A stretch of DNA of 64,000 bases from contig JAODUP010000321.1 of assembly GCA_025642065.1 (NCBI GenBank), forward strand, positions 288,501-352,500. The letters run 5' to 3'. Both the position numbers and the translations under genes were made by a program. Position 1 is the first letter of the stretch, and every line of letters starts with the position of its first letter. Below are positions 15,390 through 27,955 of the stretch, one piece after another. The notes under the pieces were generated by a model, which worked only from the letters and a program-made list of their open reading frames with translations, made no database searches and was not told the DNA's origin. Source of the stretch: Paralvinella palmiformis. Lineage: Eukaryota; Annelida; Polychaeta; Terebellida; Alvinellidae.

Positions 15390-15743
15390 ATCACACAAAT
15401 ATCCCCCCCTCCACACACACACACACATAGAAAGAGAGCTTTTAAATACTTGATAAGTATTGATTATTTTATGCCAGTTTTCTTGATACTAATAACATTT
15501 GATTGTTGTATATATTTCAGGGGCCAAATAGTGAGATCACTTACAGCATCACTGGCGATAAGAAAGCCATGGAGTACTTTGTTATCAATCCTCTGACTGG
15601 TGGATTAGCTCTAAAAAAATCTCTAGAAAGTACAGGAATTGACAGTTTTAATGTGAGTTGAAATACATTAGTAGGTGATAAAAAAGAAATTGAAGAGAAT
15701 TGTTCATTAAATAACCTAGAGGCTGAATGGTGATCTGTCTCTT

Positions 15744-15810
<67 letters not shown>

Positions 15811-17665
15811 CAGTTTAACATAATGTAACAAATATATATTGTGCAGGATAAGGTTTTTTCCTTTGTTTTTCTTTCATAGGATTAAGTATATTTGTGTCAT
15901 AGGATTTTATGTGTTGAGTGAAAAAAGAAAATTTCTCTTTCACTTATGTTAGAATAATTGTTCTTATTGCATTTTCTAGATTTCTATTCATGCTAGTGAT
16001 CATGGTGTGCCACCTCTGTCTACAGAGACATATGTCATAATAACTGTGTCAAAAGATCAAAATGAACCACACTTTGAAAGAGATAATTATTCTGTTGGAA
16101 GTTCATTAATGGAGAATACACCAATAGGTTTCTCTGTCATAACAGTCAAAGCATCAGATAAAGATGTAAGTAATGATAAATAATTTGAATAGGAATATAT
16201 GCTATAATAGATATGTTATATTATGTTATATGAAAATAATAATAAAATTAAGAAATTCTGGTTTAATAACTATACATTTCACTTATTTCAGTGCCCTGTC
16301 AATTATGAGATTGCGGGAGATGGTAAAGCTACATATCTGTTTGATATTAACGCAACAAATGGCGCAATTATTCTCAAGAAGAGTCTTACAGAGGATACAG
16401 CCCTCTCTTATCTGGTAATGGATAAAGATTAGTGTATTTTAATCATCTTTATTAAACCACTTCATTGATACTTTTTATCTAATATGAAGATGGCCTGATT
16501 AAAAGATTGAAGATTCATGCAGTTTTTAGTAAAACTTATGATAATGTAATAATATTTTATCATTATAGATTCGTGCAGTAGCCTATGATACATGTAATCC
16601 TGTCCAGAAAAGTGTAGCTTTCGTGCATATCAAAGTTGTTCGTAATGTGGACAAGCCAAGCTTTGACCAGCTACAGTACACTGTTAATATCACTGAGATG
16701 ATTTCAGTTGGTGATGTTGTCTTCACTGTTACTGCAAATGATAAGGATTCAGTGAGTGAAAATTATGAGATACTTAAAAGTGAATTATGTGTGTGTCAAA
16801 TAATAATTGTTTTAATACTCAACAGAATATTTCCAATTAAGGTATAGTAAATATTATGGAAAATATGATACTTTATAATATGTTTTCATTTTTACGATAC
16901 ACTGTTTATAGTATAACGTCTACTTTAACAGTAATTATAATTAAGAGATTTTTTTAAAATAATGAATGCAGGTGTGTAATATTAAACTAGTATGTGTTTA
17001 GTTATAACCTTATTTTGACTGTATTTACCAGGGGGAAGCTGGCACCATATCTTATAATTTGGATACAAATAACTCTAGTCCTACCAATGTTGATCAGTAC
17101 TTCTATGTCAACCCAAACTCTGGTACTATCACTGTGATAGGAAAGATACAAGATGAAGCACAAGCCAGTAGATTTATTGTAAGTTTTATCTAATTAATTT
17201 TGTAATGATTTTTTAAGCATTCTTGCCAGCATAGATTTATATAATAAGTCTTAAGGTAAAGGATTTATGATACAGATACAGTTTAAAACTAGTGATCTTA
17301 GTTGAAATTTAAAAAAAAGGCATTTAAAGGAGCCATTCACATTTATTTTATTAACTATGTTTAATAATATGAAGCTGTACTTTCATGCATAAAATACATC
17401 ACCATACCATGAAAACAGATCATTCATTCCTTTGTTTTCACATATTGGCTTGAGGTATCTTGGTTTTTTATATGCAAGTTTTGATTTGGCAGAAATCTCT
17501 CATATATTATGTCACCTAGCATTGTCTGTATAACAAACATAGAGGTAAAGTCTACCACATTTCTTGATAGTTTGGAAAAACTATATTTTACTAATATTGG
17601 TTATAAAAGTTACAGATTTTACTATATTACAAAAACTTAATCTATATTTAAATATAGGTAAGTCA

Positions 17666-17725
<60 letters not shown>

Positions 17726-20700
17726 TCTGGAAATATTTAAATGTGATTTATTATTCTGTTTATCTAATTTGTTCTTTTTACACAGCTACATATAATAGCA
17801 AGAGATCAAGGGATACCACCCCAAAAGGATGAGACATCAGTTTTCATTAATGTGGCTCGCAACTTACATGCTCCTGTATTTCACGATGGTGATACCTACA
17901 ACATCACGTTTTCAGAAAATAAAGCTGTAGGTTCTGAAGTCATCAAACTTGAGGCCACTGATGCAGATAAGGTATTGAGCTTGTTGTTGGCATATGTTTA
18001 TTTAAATCCATTGTTCCTTTGTAGCTAGCACAGAAGATATCTGATGCGATCATATTTCTGAATATTGAAAGATTTGATATATGATGTCATAAACACTCAT
18101 TAACAAATGTATTTAAGCTAATTCTATGTCACTAAATATGTGACAGTCAGAGATCCAAATCACTTTAATCCAGAAAATCTTTGAAATTAAATAAAAACAA
18201 ATCTTAATGAATATCATGGTAATATATAAGGGTAATGTTTCAGGCTTTGTCCATTAAATGTGGCTTTTTACTATTAGCTTTTTGCTGTTTATTCAATATA
18301 AACATTATAGACTTGTCAATGCTATAGTAATTGGCTTGGTTACGTACAGGTATATCTATAATTTGTCTGAAACCTACATTTATAGACTAAAAACATTATG
18401 CCAGTTAGCAGATTAACACTTCACTACAAGGAATCTATTTTCAATAAAACCATGATTATATGGCTGTGTTTAAACCTATTAATTTTTATGCTAAACTAAG
18501 TAAAAGGGAAATTCTATTACAATAATCTAATCTGCTGGAATCAAATGCTGTATATTATGGTTATAGTGCCGTAATTCTGGTTGACTTCTGAGTTGGTTCA
18601 TTGTGTCATTGATCTGGAAACCGACACTATAGTTGTGGTTGCCCTAGATCATCCTGCAAAATATTTATTCCATAAAGAAATTTCAAATATCTCAGAAAAA
18701 ATATCACAGAGAACTTGGGTAATTTAGTTTTCATAATTGCTGGGAATCCTGACATTTATAACTTAATTGTGTGCATCAAATGTAAATGCTAAAAATCATA
18801 TTTATTCTTGTTTCAGGATAAAGTAACTTATGAGTTGCTTGACACAGATGTCAGAAGTGTGTATTTCTTTTTAGTTGAGAGAAATACAGGCTCTGTGAAA
18901 GTGAAAAATTCACTCCTAAAAGGGTTTGACCTCACTTACACTGTAAGTACTCTTTACTGAAAATAAAATGACAGAACAAATTGTGAAATCTACTTTATAA
19001 CATGATACTAAATGTAGTTTGTTTTTAATTATCTTGGATAGCTGAAAGTTCTTGCAAAGGACAATGGTAATCCCCAACGTACTGCCATGGTGACAATTGT
19101 AATCAAATTAGTGAGGAATCCTAATGGTCCTGTATTTACACAAAACTTCTATAGTGGAACAGTTGGAGAATATGCACCTATTCATCATATGGTTCTCAAT
19201 GTAGAAGCAACAGATGCTGATCCAAAAGATGTAAGTAAACATATTGGTGTTAAAATCCCATAACTACTTTATGTGAAGCATGAAGAATTTACATAACTAC
19301 TTGGGGAACATTCATCTCTAATAAATAACAAAACAAATTATTTTAATTATTTCTCACTTTACCAAAACAATATTTAATAAAGTTTATCTTATGTATATGA
19401 TTGCTTTGGAATACTAGAAATATGTTTAAAAATAACGCTGTGTAAAACATTGTGAAATACATGACAAAATATGAGTTAAAAAAAGTAGTAGTTTTTGTCT
19501 ATGATTGATCAGTAGATAAACCTTATAAAGGTATATTACTAGAAACATAGTTCTGGTTATGTTAGTTTTTGTCTATGATTGATCAGTAGTTTGATTTACC
19601 TCCAAACAATATTTATAAACCTTATAAAGGTATATTACTAGAAACATAGTTCTGGTTATGTTAGTTTTTGTCTATGATTGATCAGTAGTTTGATTTACCT
19701 CCAAACAATATTATAAACCTTATAAAGGTATATTACTAGAAACATAGTTCTGGTTATGTTAGTTTTTGTCTATGATTGATCAGTAGTTTGATTTACCTCC
19801 AAACAATATTATAAACCTTATAAAGGTATATTACTAGAAACATAGTTCTGGTTATGTTAGTTTTTGTCTATGATTGATCAGTAGTTTGATTTACCTCCAA
19901 ACAATATTAATAAACCTTATAAAGGTATATTACTAGAAACATAGTTCTGGTTATGTTAGTTTTTGTCTATGATTGATCAGTAGTTTGATTTACCTCCAAA
20001 CAATATTAATAAACCTTATAAAGGTATATTACTAGAAACATAGTTCTGGTTATGTTAGTTTTTGTCTATCATTGATCAGTAGTTTGATTTACCTCCAAAC
20101 AATATTTATAAACCTTATAAAGGTATATTACTAGAAACATAGTTCTGGTTATGTTAGTTTTTGTCTATCATTGATCAGTAGTTTGATTTACCTCCAAACA
20201 ATATTCATAAACCTTATAAAGGTATATTACTAGAAACATAGTTCTGGTTATGTTAGTTTTTGTCTATGATTGATCAGTAGTTTGATTTACCTCCAAACAA
20301 TATTCATAAACCTTATAAAGGTATATTACTAGAAACATAGTTCTGGTTATGTTAGTTTTTGTCTATGATTGATCAGTAGTTTGATTTACCTCCAAACAAT
20401 ATTTATAAACCTTATAAAGGTATATTACTAGAAACATAGTTCTGGTTATGTTAGTTTTTGTCTATGATTGATCAGTAGTTTGATTTACCTCCAAACAATA
20501 TTTATAAACCTTATAAAGGTATATTACTAGAAACATAGTTCTGGTTATGTTAGTTTTTGTCTATGATTGATCAGTAGTTTGATTTACCTCCAAACAATAT
20601 TTATAAACCTTATAAAGGTATATTACTAGAAACATAGTTCTGGTTATGTTAGTTTTTGTCTATGATTGATCAGTAGTTTGATTTACCTCCAAACAATATT

Positions 20701-22455
20701 TATAAACCTTATAAAGGTATATTACTAGAAACATAGTTCTGGTTATGTTAGTTTTTGTCTATGATTGATCAGTAGTTTGATTTACCTCCAAACAATATTT
20801 ATAAACCTTATAAAGGTATATTACTAGAAACATAGTTCTGGTTATGTTAGTTTTTGTCTATGATTGATCAGTAGTTTGATTTACCTCCAAACAATATTTA
20901 TAAACCTTATAAAGGTATATTACTAGAAACATAGTTCTGGTTATGTTAGTTTTTGTCTATGATTGATCAGTAGTTTGATTTACCTCCAAACAATATTCAT
21001 AAACCTTATAAAGGTATATTACTAGAAACATAGTTCTGGTTATGTTTTTTAGTGAATTATTGTTGGGTAAATTTTCAATCTTTTCATATTGTTATTGCTG
21101 ATAGCACATATTTTGTGCAATGAAATTTTTTAAATAGATGCCTTAAATACTCATGTATTAGTCGACTCTCCTAAGGTCTGGAAAACGATCAAAAGTTGTT
21201 CACCACTACCTTTGATTTCCATTCATAATTGCTTGATGATATAATTAATAAACAAACTTGTCACAGTCCCATCTACTGGTAAACAATTGTGAGCAGTGAT
21301 TTCCATTGTATCACTAATTATCCACAGGTACCGGATCATGACTATCAAGTATTATTACATAAAAACCAGCATGTTGTGAAACCATGTATCTAAAAATAAT
21401 CATTGGCCTTGTAATTATAATGAGTAGCTATGATGTATTAGAAAATAGTGAATCCCATGAAGCAGTTCCATGATGCACACATTTCCAGGGCAAGAAGTTT
21501 GTGGATCATTAATTGACATCTGTTATGTCTTTTATTGAATTTATTGAATAATGATGGATTATTAGGCAGCGATGTGACGATTTTGTTCCAACTCTGACTC
21601 TTATTGGGTTAAATCCTATAGTGTGTCAAGGATGGCCCAAAACATCTTTCCTTCAGCTGGTATGAAATATGACACATGTACAAGTCGAGGTGTTTCTGAG
21701 AACTCCCTTTTCCCTCCCCAAAAAATCAACTTAACCACTAGTATTTATGGTAGCACTAATAACACAGCACATAAAATTTGTAGTTCACATATTTTGCTAT
21801 GTTGCCTAATTCATGCATTATTTCTGTTACAGACAACTAATGGTCAGGTCAAATATAAGGTGGAGGGCATTGATCCAACAACTGATGCTGATATATACTT
21901 TGTTATCAGTGAAACAACAGGACAAATATCAGTGTCTTCCTCTCTAAATCAAGATCCCAGGAAAGCTGAGAAATACATGGTAACTCTTAATAAACTGCTC
22001 TTTTTATATTAATTTATAACAAGAAATTTCTTTAGCAGAACTAGATAAAAATGGTTAATACATTAATGTTATCACTGCTTCCAGCTAAAAGTAACTGCCA
22101 GGGATGAAGGAGTTCCACCAAAATCTGCTACTGTTAATGTTGAAGTGACAGTTCTAAGGAATCAATATGAACCAGTGTTCTCCTTCAACTATTATAATAC
22201 TACAGTAGATGAGGTTACATCCTATGATACAAATATTCTTAAAGTAGAAGCTGTGGATAAAGATCATGAGTTACAATCTGGAGTAAGTTATTTAAGCCAA
22301 AAAAAGTTTTTGTCTATGATTGATCAGTAGTTTGATTTCACTAGTTAGTAATTCAAGAATATTTAAATAAGCAATGACTAAAATCAAATATTTCCAAAGT
22401 ACAATCATCCTGATACAAAGCCATCAAAATAAATAAATACACCAACCCTTAAACC

Positions 22456-22498
<43 letters not shown>

Positions 22499-23508
22499 TG
22501 TCCATTTTCTGCATGTTTTGCTCATGTAAATGTGTTTGCTAAGTTATATAAAAAAGCAAATACTTTTATCTGGGCATATTCCCCTTATTTTAAAACTATA
22601 CCTGCTCTTTATCAAATACTCACTAATCCCAACACTATAGAGATGATTAAAACTGATATGGTTTATATGTTTGTTTCAGACACCTAATGCTATCATAGAA
22701 TACAGGATGGTGACAGAAAGAGGTAGTTCATCAGGAGATTTCTTTGATATCAACAGACAGACAGGAGAGGTTATGGTTATACAGCCATTATTTAATGATC
22801 CAAAGCTTAGTTCCAAGTATGAGGTATGTTTTATTGTCCAAATATCATAGATGGTCATAATGACATGAGGTGGTTTATACTTCCTAAATTTGTTAAACAT
22901 TTTATATTAATGGGATGATTTGGTATCTAGAAAGCCTATTAGTTTGAGTCAAGCCAATTCTTGTTGCAGACATATAGCCAGTCTCAATCATGGAGCTGAT
23001 ACCAGTTTTTTATAATAAACATACAGTACCAATGTGCTTTTTCTGGAAATGTTACAAAACAGGGCCTGTAATCTTGAATAAGTTGGCATATCGCAAGTAA
23101 TTGCGATTTAATAGTTGCGATAAATGTTAGTTGCTATTTCCCACAAATCTGTATTCTTGAATGACTTGGGATTTATTGTAACTACCAAAATCTTGTGGCT
23201 GATTTGGTGTATTCTTGCAAGCATTGCAATAGTTTTCATTTATGCTTACAATGTAATTTTTCATGTGTTTTACTGATTTTTAGCAGATGACATTGAAAAT
23301 GGCAAGCTTAAATGAATCTAGGGTATTATTATCTCTCTGATATGATTATCATATTTTCTGTGCTTCAAATTTATAAAATTTTCTACATTATCTGAATTGA
23401 CAGAGTGTATGCAACATGTGCAAACAAAGACTCTCACACATACACTTACACACACACACACACATTATATTATATATTTATTTATACAAAGCACATATAT
23501 TATGCCAG

Positions 23509-23572
<64 letters not shown>

Positions 23573-26500
23573 ATACTTTTGTTTAAAAAGATATTGTATG
23601 TGTGTGTATATATTTACAACAATGTACAAGTGAAAGATGTATGTTTTTATCTTTATTTAAATTGAATTTGGTGTAATCTTTGATGGTGTCCACGTGGGTG
23701 ATGAAACCTCCTTAAAAAACTGGTGAATTTAGTAACAAAGTTTCAAGAATACCACTTTCTAGGAACTTTTTGATTATCACAAATTTTGCCAGAATATCAC
23801 AAATATTCTGAGTTCTGATATAACCATATCATAACAAGTTTTGCATATAAGGCCAAGGCACCATTTTCATTAAGGTTATTAAAGAGGGCCTAAAATATTT
23901 GATTTCCTTGATATGTTTTTGTCAGTAGTGGGAGAAAGGTACAGAAATTGTTTAAGGGAAAACATTTATAATCATCTGCCACAATACATCATTTAGTTCT
24001 TGCAGATTGTATATAGATACAGTAGCTAAGTCATGGTTGTTTGTCAGCCTGCCTTTCCCTGTTACTGCTGAAATTAATCTAGCTAGATCAGATGATCTGA
24101 CAAGTGATTAAAGACAGCCATCATTGTTTTTAGTTTTTTAGAACTGCTAACATTTTCTCAACCTGTCTTGATTATTGACATATATAAACAATAATTAGCC
24201 TTATCTCAAACATGTATCCCGTGTAATGGTTATTATATGAACTATATTATACTTTTCTTTTGTGAAAGGAGATAGGAAATATGACATCCTTTCACAACAT
24301 TGACTGCACAATTAGTATATATCTTTGACTGACAGGTAGTCTAGGGGATTAGACTTTTTCAAATAAAACTCAAAACAAATGTTCTCAGAAAAAATATCTG
24401 TTTGGTTCATAGCAAAGATTTTCAAATATTGTCAGACGGAATACTGACTGACTTTGTCTATTTGTATACAAGACCTTAGTGAACAGCTGCTATTACATAA
24501 ACGAAACCAGGTCTTATATTACATGATGAGTAATTTTGATATAAAATGTCTCTGGGTAATGGAAACATTAACTAGATGCTTTAGTCTAACTTCTTAAAAC
24601 TTATTTGTTTTAAGCTGGTGGATTTTCAAAGTTACAAGTAATATACTAGTGAGATGTAATATATCTCTGATTTTCTGTACAACTGTTATGCCTACTGAGC
24701 TCACCACTAGGTATATGTAGTGGTAATCTTTTTTTTGGGTATATTTGATGTATATAGCAGAAAGCTGAACAGCTCATTCTTGGCTAACTGTATAGATACA
24801 GCTAGTTAATTTCTGAATTTAACACCTGATGATTTAGATGAAAGGGACCTATTGAGTAAATAAGTGTACATAAGAATGTTAAATTTAGGTGTTCTGCCAT
24901 CAAATGTTCCTCATTCATTGGTGTGTTCCTTGTAAATAAATAAACCTATTTTGTCAATGTACTCAATGTGATATGTATGTTTTTTACTTAGAATATTTAC
25001 ACTGGTTGAAAAATATTGATCTATATTTAAAAGTAATTGACATTGGTGGTACTTCTACTTATAGTTCCGTGTACGTGCTTCTGATGGAGGACAGCCATCA
25101 AAGTCTGCCATTGTAGATGTAGCCATCTATGTAACAAGACACCAGATTAGTCTGAGTAGAGCTCTTGGCTTCAAACAACCACTCTACCTGTATGTATTTA
25201 TTATCTACTTAATTATCTAATTAAAGATATATTTATTACTGCCAGATTGTAGTTTTTAAACATAATGATATTATTTTATTTAAATATTATTTTATATATT
25301 TGTTTCATGATGTAATTATACAAAAAACAGTTTTTATCGAGGTCAGTTTGATATTGTATGCATATTTATGTAAGTTTTCATAATCAAAGTTTAATAATTT
25401 GCTATGCATGAACAATTATGAATTAGTTGAAGCAACCTCTGTGAACAATTATCCACAGAGTTTGTGAATACAGTGTGTAAAGGTGATTTGGAAATAAGTA
25501 TACTATTAATTAAAATAATATCATACTAGCAGCACTGAGATATGTCACTTTATTAACTATTTTATTTACTAACTATATTATGTCGCAAATAATATTTTGT
25601 TATTTATTTTTGATTGTGCAGTGTTGAAGTGCCTGAAGATATTAAAGCTGGGTCTGTGCTTGTTAATCTAGATGTGGTTAATGTGGATGCCAATAAAACT
25701 GCAAAATGCTGGATTGGTCAGGGAAATGATAATGGTTGGTTTTTTCTTGGTCTATTCTGAAAAATATTTAATGAAATTAAAAGAAATGTGCATACATACC
25801 TTAAGGACAGTTACAAATTATGTTTATTTTGTTGTTGCAGAATTGTTTGACATACAAATGGTCAATAAAACCAAATGCAGTCTGAAAACTCAGAAGTCAG
25901 TTGACAGGGAGGTGAACTCAAAATATACACTTACCATTCATGTAACCTACAATAACGGTACCAGACAGAAACGTGCAGGTAGTTATATTATCTGTATGCT
26001 TAATGAGAAAGAATAATGTCTGATAGCTGCTGTCTTGTTTAAAAAAAAATAGTATTACTACTACTACAGTGAGAATCTGTTAATATGGACATTGTTTATC
26101 CAGAAAATGCACCTTCTGACACACTATTGTCTGTGACAGATTTAATAACTCTTTAATTCAGCAAACTCACATTTCAACTCCAACATTTCATTTCGCCAAC
26201 AGAATGTGTCATTTCAATGTAAAATGGCTTTGATAATCCAACAACACAAAAATGGTGCCAAATATTTCTACTGGTTCAGTCATGTAAGACATACAGTAAT
26301 GGTTAATTAACCCACCGAAATACAATAATTGTTATATCGTCCTTGACCATACACACTGACACAGGATGCTTCCATTACCTGTGGCTATCTCATAGCCAAT
26401 CATAATCATTCATGGCTAATTACAAACATAAATGTGTGATCTTTGATGGACTCAGCATTCCAACATTCATTTTTATCCGACATATTATCATGTGACAAAC

Positions 26501-27192
26501 ATTGTCGGAATAACGGATTCTCTCTGTACTACTACTACTACTACTACTAAAGTAATAATACTGATAATAAAACTATGCAAACTGAATATGTTGAATATTT
26601 TTAACAGCTGCAGAAGGTTTTAGATTGACCAGAGTAGTGATTGAGTTGATGGATATCAATGATAAGCCACCAACATTTGTGTATCCAAGATTAAAAACTA
26701 TAACCATTCCAAAGAAGTACTATACAGCAGTCCATTACCGTGCTGCACCTTTTACATTAGTTGACAGAGTTCAGGTAAGATTTTAGAATTTGTGAAATAT
26801 TTTACTAATGATTCTAATATTATAATATCTAAATGAGTGAAATATAATTTTTGTGATATTGCAGGCAATAGACTTGGATATAGGTGTTAATGCAGAAGTT
26901 GAGTATAAAATGAAAAAAACTGTTAATCAACCACTACCATTCTTCATCAAATCATCAACTGGAGAAATCTATACTACGCGTGTTCTATCTGATTACAACA
27001 AAGACAGCAATCAATTTATATTTAAAGTTATTGCAAGCAATCCCAGTGATAAGGCTTATACTGAGAGTGATCCAAGTACAGATGTGATTGTAAGTTGAGA
27101 TTGAAAATGAACATCTATTATCTCTAGTTCTTTTAATTTCATAGTTACACTTGTGGACACACACACACACGCATGCACACACACACTCACAC

Positions 27193-27237
<45 letters not shown>

Positions 27238-27899
27238 GCGAAAGAGATAAATTTACTAAGACTCCTAGTTAGAAATGGCTGTGCATGTACATGTATATAA
27301 GTCAATTGAAAAAAAAAACTTTATTATAATATCTATTCAGTATGTAAACAAAATAATGACTTTAGAATTTTCCCATCTAGGTTAATATAATTCGCCCACA
27401 ACATGAAATGATAATGGTGATCACAGACAAGAAACCAGAAGAGCTTCAGCTACAGAAAAATGATATCATAAAGTAGTTAATCTTATACATTATAATCAAT
27501 GTATTGAGCAAAAATTACCAAATATGTTTCATATTTCTTACATCACTGATTTTTGATTGGATACTGCTTGGTTAATGAATGTATCCTAATCAATTGTTTA
27601 TTTGCTATTCATACATTTTGTATTAAAAATGACTATATGGCACATATAAATTATAAGTTTTTCTCCATTTAAACATATTTTTTTGGTTCTATCATAACAG
27701 CCATAATGGATGATTTTGAAATATATTGATATACTCATACATTATATGATACTTTTATTTACAGCTTATTACAAAGCATGACTGGGAAAATCATCACTAT
27801 TGAGAAATTTCTCCCATTTAAAAATGGAGAGAACGATAACATAGGGTTAGTAGTAATATATTATGGTGATGATTCTCACTCTGATTTATGGGCTATATT

Positions 27900-27955
<56 letters not shown>

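Noticed and set aside
19491..21046. CRISPR or rDNA-spacer-like array
   Set aside because: 98-99 bp head-to-tail units without spacers; minisatellite.
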